From Taudactylus pleione (Eukaryota; Chordata; Amphibia; Anura; Myobatrachidae): 64,000 nt of DNA. The translations under genes were made by a program, and so were the position numbers. The number at the start of each line of letters is the position of its first letter. Position 1 is the stretch's first letter. Positions 44,865 to 57,402 of this stretch are shown here, piece by piece. The notes beneath the pieces were generated by a model. It saw only the letters and a program-made list of their open reading frames with translations. It did not search any database and was not told the origin of the DNA. The stretch covers positions 29,852,501 to 29,916,500 of the forward strand of contig JAUIMM010000015.1 in NCBI GenBank assembly GCA_031769625.1, in the 5' to 3' direction.

Positions 44865-46900
44865 CAAATCTTTCTTTCAAAGCAGTCTTATATATTGGGA
44901 ACCCTTTGGAAGGAGGATTTTATGTTGCTGCTCATCCCCGCAATAGGAAATTTTCTTTCCGTCAATTTATTAAAAAAAAAAAAAAAAGCACCAGGGGAGC
45001 TGGGCGTCCCTGGCCGGAAGTGGTAAGAGGAATCTTACTGGTGGCCAGCAAAGTAAGTTGTTCATCAGTGCATATGTGAGCCGGCTAGTAGTTCCAGAGT
45101 TTAAATGGTAGTCCCACGATTGAGGAGCACGGAGCCCCCACTGGATTTAAACAAATTTTGATTATATTGTGCATGAAATCAAAACCAAGATCAAGATTGT
45201 GGAGGGTCTTTTCCTCAAGGAAATCAGCGCTTCTCCCATTCACAATGTCATTTCGTGTAGCACTGTACACAGTGTACAGTTCTATCTGTGGGGATCCAGT
45301 CTTTGGTTTCTTATTTTATGAAGACCTATAGATGCCTACATGAATGGGTTGGATGGGTTTGCCATCACTTTTTAACTTCTTTTAGCCGTTGATTTTGTAT
45401 TGAAAGATCAAAACCGATGGCATTTAGAGCTTCAAAAACTGACTGACATCGACGTCAGGTTTCAGCTTTAATTGAAGCCCCATAAATAGTCCAATTTTTG
45501 ACAGCAACACTGCGACGATAACGGTCACTCTCTTTTAGTCTGAACCAATACCGACCTTTAGACAATTTACCCCTAGTGCTGGAATGGACTTCAGCTGTCT
45601 CTAATGGAGTGTGGAGGTTAAACTTTACTTTTGAATGGATCCTTAACGGAATATCTGAATAACACAGATTATTTTATCTTTATGGCTCACAGCAGAAAAT
45701 GTAAATTTTTGTGTTTAGCTATTATTAAATTAGGAGCTAACAGCAGACTGCATTGAACAGTTCTTCCAGAGGGTATATTATAATAAAAAAATATATTTAT
45801 GTTCAAAATATAGCCTTGGAAAGTGAAAAGTATGCAGTCATTTATTATATATTGACATTTGCATAGAAAAAATACCATGTTTTTCACATAAGGTAATTCT
45901 TCTACTGCACTTTTCTAAATATTGTTAGACTGTTTGTGAATAGACAACATGGTTTTCATACTGGGATCTTTCCTGCCTTGGCATTCACTTCCCAGTGCGG
46001 TTTCCTTGCAAATAATTGGTTTCTTGCTTCAAAAAGAAGTGTTAGAGAAGTAACAGTAACCTTGCAGTTTTGTCAATGTGTGCTCTGTTGGAGAGCTGTA
46101 CTGAATTGTGAAATGTTTTGCACACGTTTTATCTGCAATCACCAGTAATATGTATTTGTATCACTAGAAGGAATAACTTTTTTGTGCAGTATTACATGAC
46201 AGCTCCTTAGAATTTCACTTTAATACCAAAAACGTTTCAATTATATGAGAATCTCATCATCATTTAAAAAAACAATACGAAACAAAAAACGGTACCATCC
46301 ACTGATAGAATTTTCATGTTTGTCCATAAAGAGTACATGTGTGGACACCTTGATGCCAGAGTATACTGTCATGCGCTGGTCTCTGGGAAAATGGTGCCCG
46401 TGCCGTGGACATCTCTTCTGCACATATGCAAATCACTGGGAAAATGGCAGCTGCTCCTTTTTCCTTGTAATTTTTGCGGTGCAGCAGTGTTGGGCTGCTG
46501 GCAGACACAGGACACCGGAGACTGCGGAGTGGTAAGAACTACTATTTACACCCTGCACCCATTATAGCTTTTATGCCACCAGACTTCTCCACTCCTCCAC
46601 AAGACACTTATATGCCATTAGACACTTCCAGATACCCTTTATATGTGATCAAATCCCTCCACATGCCCCTTATATGTCATTACCCTCCCCCACATTTTCC
46701 TTGTAATCCATGTATGCCCAAAGGGCCCACCCCAAGTCTTTGTCGCAATGGCATGACCGTACTTCTGCTCTCAGCTAGTTTGTGCACATCTTCGATGGTG
46801 GGAGGATTGCACTTGCGTAGGCCTTGTTTTGTGCATGTGCAGAACAGGTCCTGTGAGATTGCTTGCAGTGCTCACTAAACCAAAGCATGACTGACGGGCT
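44865..46900. other. Non-coding stretch, nothing recognised
   Basis: About 2 kb with an A-run at 44970-44987. No gene or repeat can be supported; several short open frames are unremarkable. Confidence 0.4.
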
Positions 46901-46904
46901 GCAG

Positions 46905-47242
46905 CAGGGCCAGATTAACAATGAGGTGGATGCAACTCCAGCTCCTGGCCTTCACATAAAAATAGGCCCATCATCATGACAGCATGATGTTGACTGTCCA
47001 TCTGCTGCCCAAGGTCAGTCAATAATAATAAGTTAAAAAAAATGTCTAGTTCCCTCACAAAATTAAGCTTTGTTTTTCTTTTACATGTTTGGGGAGACAT
47101 TGGGGCTGATAGTGTAGGGTGTGTACACACCCACATGGCACTGGCTACATCCACACAGTAATGGTTACACCTCCTCTGCTTCTCATAATAGGTCCTTGAT
47201 CATTTTAAGCTCCAGGCCCATGTGACCCTCAATCCGGCCCTG
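46905..47242. mobile_element. Nonautonomous hAT element, perfect 8-bp TSD
   Basis: Begins CAGGGCCAGATTAAC and ends AATCCGGCCCTG. The flanks 46897-46904 and 47243-47250 are both GGCTGCAG, an exact 8-bp duplication. 338 bases, no coding capacity. Confidence 0.92.
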
Positions 47243-47429
47243 GGCTGCAGTCATTTGGGGGCAGGGAGGGGGTGGCGCTAGGCAGCGCTCCCGAAAATGG
47301 GAGGATGTCGTCCCTGTTTTCTGGAAGTGTTGAGGCCTGTGTCTGTGTGTACCTACTGTGATTGTCTGACAGGCCATAGTGGGTGTCTCTTACATAACTT
47401 CTGGCTGCAGACAATTTTATTAGTACTGG

Positions 47430-49130
47430 CTCCCTGTCACGATCTGAGGCTAGGAATTCCTCTAAAGAAGGACAGGGAGCCGGGGGGTTAGGATGGCTAG
47501 GAAGCAGCGGGGGAGTGATAGTGCAAGTACCCTCAATAAAGGTCAGTCCCCAGGTTTTGGCTAGACCTAACCAGAGGCGCAGAGTCTAACCCACTCGGTG
47601 GTCTTCACCAGTGAACCCTCCTGTTGGGATATGGGTTTCGCCGCACCGAGTGAGCAAGTCGCGGCCCCCTGGTTAGGTACCTGGGAGTGAGGAGGAGACT
47701 AGGAAAGGTCACTGCAATAATGAGTGGAACGAAACACTGGTATGCTTTTGGTAACTCGGAAGATCTGGATGCAAGGTAGTGTAAAGACACGCTGTTGATA
47801 CAGACACGGAATACAGTAACTATACAGGTACTCAGATGCAGCACAGTCACAGAGGAATGGTTTCATGAGATGGTACTAGATGAGGGTACAGAGTACACAG
47901 TCTGCAGCTTTGGATGCAGCACAGTCACAAAGGAATGGTACTAGATGAGATGATACTAGATGAGGGTACAAAGTACACACACTGTGGTTTTAATTGCAGC
48001 ACTTGTCACTGGAAGATGATATAATAAGATGGTACTTGGCACTTGGAATGAGACACTGAGAACCAAGGTAGTCAGCACTAGGTATGAATAGCTGAACAGC
48101 AGTAGTAGTCATGAGGAGCGTTCATTGGGAAGGAACACTGCAGAGCCTGAGATGCAGTCACAGTAGAATCCAGTATAGGGGCGAAGTAAACACATGGGTG
48201 CAGCTAGACATCTAAATTAGTAATCAGCTTGAAGGCTGACACATGTAAAGCTGCATACACATGTAAAGATTTTCTGTCCAACCATCCAACTAGTTGATTG
48301 GTTGGAATGAAAATCTGGTAAGGTATGAAAGAAAATTACAGTCAGCAATTTGCTCCAAAATGCCGGAAAATGGGCAAAAACTGTTGTTTGAACAAATAGT
48401 TTAGATCACACATTTAACAAACTTGTCTAACGATCATCTGTTTTCTGACATTTAGGAGCAAATTGCTGATCATCAGTTACTCCCATACAGTACCAGATTT
48501 TCATTCCAACCAATCAACTAGTTGGTTGGTTGGACAGAAAATCTTTACTTGTGTATGCAGCATAACACAGAGAGGCAGCTTGGGAGCTGAGCAGCACACT
48601 GAAAGACAACACAGGAACTGTTACATGAAACACTGGAGTTCTGTGAGAGAGCTGAAGTAACACGCTGAGAGTTAGCATGGGAGCTAATACAAGTAACCCT
48701 GGAGGTCAGCGTGTGGGCTGAAACAACACACTGGAGACACTTCGTGGAAAACACCGTAGAGCATAACAATCACTGGAACAGCGAAGTTGAACAGCAGTTT
48801 CCTGTTCCTGGAGTCAGACTTAAATACCCTTAGATAGCTGATCATTAGATCAGGGGATCAGCTGAGTGACCACAGGACTACCATTGCGAGAGACTAGTCA
48901 GGTGATATGGACCAACATGGCTGCGCCCATGAACGGCACCCCGAAAACCAAGATGCATGCACAGAAACCCTAGCACACCCCGGGGAGAATACTCAGTCAC
49001 CTCTCACCTCCACTACCATCGACTAAACACCTAAGCCTAAGGACGCCGGCGCAGAGGTGAGTAGCGGCCGATCCCAGGCCGCATCCTGAGACTCCCACAA
49101 ATTAGTCGTCCTGGTACTCCACAACAATAT
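47430..49130. repeat. Possible interspersed repeat with internal direct repeat
   Basis: A stretch near 47837-47990 repeats itself (gcagcacagtcacaraggaa, then actagatgagggtac) at about 90-bp spacing. The right part around 48880-49090 looks like a GC-richer repeat end. No termini or proteins can be assigned. A foldback MITE sits inside at 48249-48562. Confidence 0.35.
48249..48562. mobile_element. Foldback MITE with about 75-bp arms, TSD TAA
   Basis: The left arm (agctgcatacacatgtaaag, continuing to about 48322) is nearly the complement of the right arm (48488-48562). It is flanked by TAA at 48246-48248 and 48563-48565. 314 bases. A 3-bp TAA duplication is typical of PIF/Harbinger elements, but the termini differ from the GGGCCTGATTCAG family. 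Confidence 0.85.
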
Positions 49131-49134
49131 TTCA

Positions 49135-49900
49135 GACTTGAGATGGACCATGACCATGTCTGGCACAATACATACAGTATGTGCAACTTAAGTTTGTTAA
49201 AATGCAGTTGTATGAAGATACACTTAACTACTTACCTGGCACTGTTGCATGGTATGTGACCACAGCCAGCTGGGCTTTTGCTGATGTCGCATCCAATGCA
49301 ACTGTTCTATCCTGATGCATCCACATGTGCACTAAGGATTTCCCAGCAGTGATGTAGCAGTCTTTGACTGCCGACATCACTTCCAAAATTATTCCCCAGA
49401 ATGTTGTGCAAGTGCAGCGATCAACTGCAGCACGTGCAGAGTGAAACTAGGATGATCCTTTAACCACGGGGGTGGGGAATGGGGTGATGAGTCCCAAATT
49501 TTTTTTTATTGACCCTGGGTGGGGGGGTGCATTTATATACGTATATAGTCACACATGAGAGGGGCACTAACACAGTTGGGTCTATGGACACTGGTCAGTG
49601 GATGGGTTGTTCCATGGGGGCATAATACCACTGGGGGATCTATTGACACTGGAGGGTAGATCGTTTTACAAAGGGGGTCTATACAGGTGGGTTCAGTAAA
49701 ATATTTCTATACATTTTTACAAATGTTTTCAACTTAATTAAATTTTATAAAAACCTGACAATTCCTGAGCAGTTTTTGAAAAATGGGAGAGAGATGGAGG
49801 AAATAGGAGACAAATGGAGGCGGCAATGGGTGAGAGAAGGAGGGGGCAATGGGTCAGAATATCAGTTTTTCTATTTCATTTTTTGCTTTCTTTTTTAAAT
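49135..49900. other. Non-coding stretch, nothing recognised
   Basis: No gene visible; a G-rich run lies near 49510-49530. Confidence 0.4.
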
Positions 49901-49904
49901 ACTT

Positions 49905-50150
49905 ATTGCGTTAATTTTAGGTTTAGCCACCCGGGGAGAGATTAGGGTTAGGCACCCCACGGGGAGGGTTAGGGTTTGCTACAGGGAGGGGGGTTAGGTT
50001 TAAAGTGCAGGGGAGGTTAGGGTTAGGCACCACTAAGGGAGGGTTAGGGTTAGGGGGGGAGAGGGGTAGGGATAGCATTCTTACCACCTCTGTTGGGATC
50101 TTCATCCATCATGATGCCACTGTCGGGATTACAGCCGCCGGGATATCATA
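49905..50150. repeat. Repeat with telomere-like TTAGGG motifs, copy 2
   Basis: Irregular gttagggttagg motifs separated by G-rich spacers, then a unit ending gtcgggattacagccgccgg. It resembles 19085-19370 in the reverse sense. Not a true telomeric array. Confidence 0.6.
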
Positions 50151-50154
50151 CCGA

Positions 50155-51880
50155 ACCCGTACAAATGACTGCAGTCATCAACTTCCAAAATCATAGATAG
50201 TATCAGAGTGATGTCGTGCTGGATATGCATTGTGTAGTGTGTACCTAGCTTTACGCAGAAAGTGCCAGTCCCTGCATAGTGACAGGTGCCAGCTGCTGGT
50301 GTCTGCAGGGAAACCACCTATCCTGTTACACAGTGATTTATAAGCCCCCAGACAGTGTTCTGTTGTCCACAGCAGACCCTTCCTCACCTTTTTCTCCTTT
50401 GTGTGTTTCCTCTGTCTACTTATTCTAATTTCCTTTCCTCCTCAGTGCTGCTGCTGCTGAGCTCTGTCTCCGTTGCCTGTGTACTTCCTGGACTGGTCAC
50501 CTGATCATCAGAGGTGTCCATCAGAGCTCAAGGCACGTCCCCTCACAGTGGGGCATGCCTCCATTAGCCCTTATTCTATGTGTTTTATTGGCTGCTTCGT
50601 GACCCAGTCCCCAGTTCCATGCAGTGGGCAGGATGTACTGTACTAAGCATCGCATCCGCAATGTGGTACATGCCGCCTGTCTTTGGGTACATACCGTGGT
50701 TGACTACCCTGGTATATACATAGTATATCACAAAGGAAAGATCTCCCGATAAGAACTGTCCTTTGTGATGGCACCAGACAGAGGTACTTCCAGCTTTAAC
50801 ACCCAGAAGTCCCTCTGGCGTCCTTCTGTGCATGTGCAGAAGGACGTGGGCTGCAAGGGGTGATGGGAGGGTTGGGAGTCCTCCCAAGGGGGAGCGTCCC
50901 GATAAGAAGCCCATAGGCTTCTCTAAGGTAACAGCACATTACCCATTGGGACTTTGTACATATGCATTTTCAGCGGTTTTACTGCATTTCCCCCTTTAGT
51001 ACAAACCGCCCAGTGTCTGAGCTATCAGAGTTGAGGCTGAGCTCTTGCTGCCTCATCTCTCCCTGTATTTCCAGGGAGTGCTGCAATTTTTGTGAGTTTT
51101 GCCTATAAAAAGTATCAGAATAATACAAAGAAGATATTTATAGGTTATAATCATAGTCAAAACTCTGCAGTTTGACAGGGAGTATAACAGGATAGGTTCT
51201 GCCTCCCCTGACTGCACTTCCCTGGATAACAGCAAAATAGATATACTGTATAAATAATGTAACCTACTCTTGTAGTCTGGAAACCATTGCTGATAATGAT
51301 ACAATGCTGAGCTGCCTGGAAGCAGCAAGGTGGGAGGCACAGGAACAGATATATAAACTAGGTAACTCACTGGGGTAAATATGCTCAGAAACAGGTGCTG
51401 AGATACTGGATTGCCTGTATGCAGGTACTCAAGGACAGGTGCTGTTTTTCAGGATGTTCTATGTAGGAACACTGGTGCAGGTTTTTCCGGATAGCACTGG
51501 AGCAGAATGCTGTGAAGCAATAGAGGAGCAGATTTTCCAAATAGCACTGGAATCTGACATGATGATCTGGCGCAAATGGAACTGTGGAGCAGATTTAGAT
51601 AGCATAGTCACAGGTGCAGCCCACAGTTCCTTGATCAGGTAAATAGCATAGGTTTGCAGGATTACCAAACATAATATAGTACCAGACTGGCTGGAACATA
51701 GCAGAGTCGCACCACTAGAGAGAGCAGCACCATTGCGGTACTGGAGCAGATTGTGACAGTACGGAGACACAGGCATTAGAATCGGTGAAAAGAGGAATAA
51801 TACCCAACGCTAGACAGGCAAGAGGATCAAGTATTAATGCAGCAGTAAAGGAAAGAGGTGATTGTCAACCTCACTTACAA
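50155..51880. other. Non-coding stretch, nothing recognised
   Basis: About 1.7 kb with only short, unremarkable open frames. A loose repeat of ggtgctg / ggagcaga segments occurs at 51390-51600. Confidence 0.4.
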
Positions 51881-51885
51881 AAACA

Positions 51886-53620
51886 GAACAATAATATACT
51901 GCACTTAATACTTATGTAGGGACATTAATATACACAGAGTAAATTATCAACATAAAAATATTTAATAATGAGCAAGTAATAAATCATACATTAAATAAAA
52001 TATATAAAGAATGTAAAAACTGAAAAAATGAATAAAATTTATTGAATAGTGCATACATATACCACTATATATTCACATATAAAACCTAGCCAATTGTACA
52101 ATTGAAATACATTTTCCCTTTAGAAAAAGGAAAGATATTAATAGCCAACAGTGGAAAAGAGAGTTGATCAGGTTCTCTATATATGTTGTAAAATAGGAAT
52201 GATAAGTCCCATGCAAAGCAGCTGTAACTCAGCTAATGTAGCTATCAGCATCAGCAGTGGATAATTTCAGATTATAGTAAAATTGTATCCATATAACTAC
52301 TGTTGTTACAATTGACTCAGTAGTATTTCCCTGGAAATTCTCTCTGAGCACCTATGCACACAGCAGCTCTCCTTAGAATCGTTATTCCTGATAATGGAGA
52401 GTAACCAGTCACAGTTTATCAATTGAACAGGCTAAATAGCCAGATACACAATTAGGCGTCCCCTCAGCCTATCTGCTGTATACAGTCCCGTATATATGTG
52501 CATGACAGTGCACGAGATCTTTAATAGTGCACAGTCACTGCATAGGCAAACGCAGGGGGGGTTTCCGTCTGCCTGGAAACCCCCCTCCCCAGCCCACACT
52601 ATGACCACAATAGAAATAGTAATATAATAGATTGTTACTAGTGCTGCATGTTCTTCTCAGTATCACAAATGAAATAATTAGCACCACCTGTGGATCTTTT
52701 AACATGTATCAGCCAGTAATAAATAACCTGTGCACCAAATCTGGAAAACATGCACTGTTAGAGATGCACTGCTATAGAGTCCAATATGTACATATACAGT
52801 ATGTCCACATCTAAAATAAATACGTTCAGCTCAGGCAGGATGGCCCTACTGCTGCATCTAATGGCTTACTGTGATCACTGGTCCTGTATATGCTGGAATT
52901 AATACACACAGTACACTTTGTATGACGCTTATTAAAGCTGGTTAAGTACTAATTCTGCCCTCTTCATTGACAGGCCACACTCACTCTAAAATTAAGCATT
53001 TGGAAAGCCCCCTCTGGAAATCCTGCGTTTGCCACTGCACTGGTAGCCCGTATTTATGCTGTACCTGTAAAAACGGCCTGGGCACTGTAAGAGGAGACGG
53101 CTTGATATCATGACCCGCCATGTGGACAGGTGACTCCCGTAGCTTGAAGCTTACAACAGTGTGGGTGATAAACTGGTAATGGTCAGCGGTAAGCGCACAC
53201 TCGTAGCAGCGCTCTTATCACAGTTAGCTCCCGTCTCCAGGGAAATACTACTGAGTCAATTGTAACAGTTACATTAGCTGAGTTACAGCTGCTTTGCATG
53301 GGACTTATTCCTATTTTTACAACATATATAGAGAGCCTGTTCAACTCTCTTTTCCACTGTTTTTCCTTTTTCTAAAGGGAACATGTACTGTATTTCGATT
53401 GTACAATTGGCTAGGTTTTATATGTATATATAGTAGTAGATATATGCACTATTCAATTAATTTTATATATTTTTTAATTTTTTATATTTTTTTACATATA
53501 TTATTTAATGTATGATTTATTACTTGCTCATTATTAAATATTTTTATGTTCATAATTTACTCTGTGTTTATTAATGTCCCAACAGAAGTATTGAAGCGCA
53601 GTATATTATTGTTCTATTAG
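51886..53620. mobile_element. Large foldback element, about 1.7 kb
   Basis: The left arm 51886-52340 and right arm 53238-53620 are inverted copies: agaacaataatatactgc is mirrored by gcagtatattattgttct at the outer ends, ccaattgtacaattg by caattgtacaattgg, and actcagtagtatttccctgg by its complement at the inner ends. The arms are roughly 380-455 bases and about 10-15 percent diverged by eye. The 900-base centre has no transposase. Class unknown. Confidence 0.85.
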
Positions 53621-53624
53621 AAGG

Positions 53625-54019
53625 CAAAAACATGGGCATTCTTGGGTGGTGACTGGGAGGTAACCTGAAGTATGCACAAAAAAAGGCCACCTCATGGGCA
53701 TGATATGAGAGTGTCATGGGCGTGTTAGTGAATGTGGCTGCATTTCCAAACGCAGAGCTGCAGCCACAAAGGCCATGTTTAGCTGGAGTTCTGAAGTAGA
53801 CACTGCGCCAGCCTATGACTGGTGCAAGTGTCGATGGTGGACGCAATTTATTTCCAGTATTCACGTGCATGGAAAGTGGACATCTCAGGGCTTGCACAGT
53901 CCGGCGCATTCTAGTGCACAAGGGGAAGGCTTAAACTTGCATTTGCATATTACCGCCACTACGACTCCACAAAAAAAAGCTACTGCGACGGCCTTAGCAT
54001 CCACCTCTGAATCAGGCCC
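53625..54019. mobile_element. Harbinger-type MITE, right-end fragment
   Basis: Ends in CTCTGAATCAGGCCC at 54019, the inverted GGGCCTGATTCAG terminus, but has no matching left end. Upstream phrases such as gtcatgggcgtg and ttgcatattaccgccac are in keeping with these MITEs. The left part may have been removed by the foldback element at 51886-53620. Confidence 0.6.
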
Positions 54020-54635
54020 AATGTCTGTTTTTCTTTTAATACAATTTTTTTATATATTTAATAAATTATGGAATTTTTCAAGAGATGAAACCAGGGTTAC
54101 AAAGTGCACAAATGGCACACAATATGGGCATGATGCTGGGCAGCAAGACTCAGTAGTGTAACCATATTATCTGTGTATTGTATATTGCATATACCTTTGT
54201 TAAGCATCATTACCATTGCACTTTTAGTGGCCTATATACTAAGTAACAGGTTTTAGACCCAATAGTATAGGAGCCCATCCGTTCAATGTGTAAAAGTAAA
54301 GTGATTGCATTAGCGACCGCTTTACTTTCAATTGCTGGGGCCAGTCACACTACTGTGCATGTGCAGTCTGCCAACTGTGCATGTGCGAGCAACGAGCGCT
54401 AGGGAGGGATTCTATGGATCCCATTCCAGATACTTTTTGCAAGCTGTAGCCTATAAGTAAATTTGACAATAAAGTAGCCACCATAGAAACCCAAGGGGGC
54501 TGCTTTTGTGATCGAAAGCAGAGGACCGCAGCAGATATCTCCGTTCCCAACCAGTACAAGCATTCGGGCGATAGTTAATATTTGCAGGTACCCTCCAAAA
54601 TTTTTTTTTTTTTCTTCAGGGGAAATCCTGCAAAT
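54020..54635. other. Non-coding stretch
   Basis: AT-rich with a T-run at 54600-54613. Nothing recognised. Confidence 0.4.
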
Positions 54636-54638
54636 ATT

Positions 54639-55188
54639 GGGCCTGATTCAGAGCTGAACGCTCTGACCAGAGCGCTTGCTCTGAATCAGGGCCCTCCTCT
54701 CTGAAAATGGAGCGTCCTCTTGGACGCTCGCATAGCTGTGGGTGACCACCCACAGCATATGCGAGCGTCCATGATGATGGTCGTGATGGTCTTGACCATC
54801 GCAAGCATCGGGCTTGCGACGGAGACCCTGCGGTAGGGTCTCGCTGCCGCAAGCCCTGGAGTGATTTTGGCTCTATCAGAACCAAAATCACTCCCACTGA
54901 CATCACTAGTGATGTCAGTGGGGCCGCCTTCAGACGGTAGGCGTTCCCATGGGAACGCCTCTGTCTGGCAGGCACGCCCCCGGCACGCCCACCAAAGGGG
55001 GCGTGCTGTCAATCAACATCGACAGCACGCCCCCTTTGGTGCGAGACCCGGAGCGACAGCTTGGCTGTCGCAGTCCGGGTCTCGCGCATGCGCACGACGG
55101 AGCTCCCTCCGTCGTGCGCATGCGCAGTGGGGGAATATCGACCCATTTGCGAGTGTCCTTTGCTCGCGAACGGGTCTGAATAACCCCC
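54639..55188. mobile_element. Harbinger-type MITE built of nested hairpins, TSD ATT
   Basis: Left end GGGCCTGATTCAGAGC, right end (inverted) GGGGGTTATTCAGACCC, with ATT on both sides (54636-54638 and 55189-55191). The 550-base body folds as several successive hairpins: ctgtgggtgaccacccacag near 54735, accaaaatcactccc near 54890, ggcgttcccatgggaacgcc near 54940, and a long pair around gcgcatgcgcacgacgga near 55085-55125. Confidence 0.88.
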
Positions 55189-55194
55189 ATTATT

Positions 55195-56150
55195 TGATAA
55201 ATAGGCTCCTTATTCTGTTTGCCTGTTTACTTACTTTAAAAGTTCTCATCCATAGGAATACCCTTTTCTTTTTTACATCTAGTCTCTTCTTTTAGTTTAG
55301 CAAATTAGTCTCCAGACCAACAGTACATGTGTCTATGTTGTTACTGGGGCAATGGTAGTAAAATTGGCAGCTAGTGAGCAAAAAAGGTTAATGAAAGCCA
55401 AGTAATTTACTGGTCACCTTTAACCGGGTCAGAGCAGGAGCTGTGGGGGACAGAAGAAAAGAAGACATAAATATGTGCAAGTAAATAGAATGAATTGACA
55501 GCAGATGTATGAGATATAATAGGAAAATCTCAATATGCAACACGAATGCCATCAAGTCCAGTTACATCGCCTCTAATTGTGGTGTTGTTAAAAAAAAAAA
55601 ACGTTGTATGTATAAATCATCTATGGTTAAAAAAAAAAAAGTGTTGACGGTCTGCATAAACAAGGTCTGTATTTTAAATGGACAAGCAAAGTAGTAATAA
55701 ATTTAAAGCCAGCAACACCACTAGAATTATTAATGGGGACTAGAGGTTTTAACCTTAGTTTTGCCCAGTCTAGCCAGAGCGATGGGCTATTGAGTAGACT
55801 TTAATCAATAGGGTTAGCCAGCTAAAGCAGATGGCTAGATGGATATCAAGTGGGGGGAATCGGGGGGCAGACACTGACACCATGTGCATAACATACCCCT
55901 CCTCTTTTAATTGCTTTTTTTTAACCTATTTTTACATGTTTTTTTATTTTATTTAAAGTTTATACAGCAAGTCTGTCAGTTTTACAATGCCTGATTGGAG
56001 ACAGCCCAGTGATTGTTACATGCACATGCACAGAGTCAGCCATACTGCCATCTGCTGCCTGAAATGGACAGGGAAGATGTGCAGCATATTGAGCATCATT
56101 TACTGACTGTTAACAGTATTTTCAGACACACTGATAATATGCTGAATCAG
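55195..56150. other. Non-coding stretch, nothing recognised
   Basis: AT-rich, with two A-runs near 55590 and 55630. No gene or repeat assigned. Confidence 0.4.
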
Positions 56151-56155
56151 ACTTT

Positions 56156-56460
56156 GGGCCTGATTCAGTAAGGAAAGTAGCTGCTTATACGCACGCAATT
56201 GGTCGATAAATTCGCACTGCGCATTCACCGCTGTGCTTGTGTGCGAGCTAGGCGCTGCTTTAGAAATTGCGATCGCAGAGGGTACGCAGATCCATGGCAG
56301 ACTGATTGCCAGGAAGTAACGTTTATGGGCGGTGATGGGGGGGCAGCCAGGCGAAAGCAGGCGTGCCATTATGTTTCACTTTCAACGCCGTTGCATGGGC
56401 GTACATAAATTATCATCTGTGATTCCAGATGCCGCCTGAGGCGTCATAGCGTGCACAAAA
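56156..56460. mobile_element. Harbinger-type MITE, left-end fragment
   Basis: Begins GGGCCTGATTCAGTAAGG and has CG-rich boxes typical of the family (aaattgcgatcgcagagg). No inverted right end follows; it runs into the L2-like repeat at about 56490. Confidence 0.6.
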
Positions 56461-56494
56461 GTAAGCAATTCCTGAGTAAGGTCTGTGCTTCTCT

Positions 56495-57151
56495 AACTGT
56501 CCCCCACTGTGTGGAGTTTGTATATTCTCCCTGTGCTTGTGTGGGTTTCCTCCGGGTACTCCGGTTTCCTCTCACATGCCAAAAATATACTGGTAGGTTA
56601 ATTGGCCCCCCCCAAAAAAATAAACCTAGTGTGTGTATGTGTGTGAGCATATGGTAGGGAATATAGACTGTAAGCTCCATTGCGGCAGGTACTGATGTGA
56701 AAGGCCAGATATTCTCTGTAAAGCGCTGCGGGATATGCAGGGGTACCGAGAGGGGGGGGAGCGGGTACAGTTTACCCGGGCCCGGGCTTCCTGAGGGGCC
56801 CGGGTCTGGCGCCGCCGCCCCTCCCCTCACTTTCTCCCTCCCTCCCTCTGCAGCAGCCCAGCACACAGCGTGTGTTGGGCTGCTGCGGGAGATTGCTTGC
56901 GGCTGCTAAGTAGCAGCCACAGCAATCTCCTATGCCTGAAGGGGGGAGCGATCACATTGATCGCGCCCCCCACTGGCTTTGCGCCGGGCTGAGGGGCTCA
57001 CAGCGCCCCCTTCGCGGCGCTGCAAAACACTATTTTTTTTCAAGGGGGCGTGGCCATGCCTTATGAAATTAGGCCACGCCCCCTCTTTACCGGGGCCCGG
57101 CGTGGCTCTCTACGCCCCTGGGGATATGTGTGCGCTATATAAATAACTGCT
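56495..57151 (+). repeat. L2/CR1-type LINE or SINE tail, split by a hAT MITE
   Basis: The segment with tgtggagtttgtatattctc, ggtttcctccgggtactccg, gactgtaagctccat and, after the insertion, gcgctatataaataa is a repeat I know from frog and fish genomes as the 3' tail of L2-like LINEs or SINEs that share it. It is present at 56495-56738 and 57120-57151, interrupted by the hAT MITE. Confidence 0.7.
56739..57119. mobile_element. Nonautonomous hAT element, 8-bp TSD GGGATATG
   Basis: Ends CAGGGGTACCGAGAG and CTCTCTACGCCCCTG. Both flanks read GGGATATG (ending at 56738 and starting at 57120), a perfect 8-bp duplication. Removing it restores the L2-like repeat. Its left part matches the short copy at 21888-22057 in reverse. 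381 bases, very GC-rich. Confidence 0.93.
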
Positions 57152-57402
57152 GAGAGATGAACCGTAACCCCAGTTTGAGGTCAGGAGCGCTCTGGAGCAG
57201 GTTTTCATCCAGGATGTCTCTGTACATTGCTGCATAGTCTATCCTGACTAGTCTGCCAGTTCCTGCTGCTGAAAAACATCCCCACAGCATGATGCTGCCA
57301 CCACCATGATACACTGTAGGGATGGTATTGGCCTGGTGATGAGCGGTGCCTAGTTTGCTCCAAACATAATGCCTGGCATTCACACCAAAGAATTCAATCT
57401 TT
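57152..57402 (-). pseudogene. Tc1-like transposase fragment, left of Harbinger insertion
   Basis: The minus strand reads [20 protein letters not shown] then [20 protein letters not shown], the central DDE part of a widespread vertebrate Tc1-like transposase. It continues on the other side of the Harbinger element at 61579. The end before 57152 is truncated against the L2-like repeat. Confidence 0.9.

Noticed and set aside
45030..45640. Possible degraded gene or transposase
   Set aside because: Faint protein-like composition only. No motif could be named.
49905..50100. Interstitial telomere array
   Set aside because: Motifs are irregular and interrupted by G-rich spacers, and a related dispersed copy exists at 19.1 kb.
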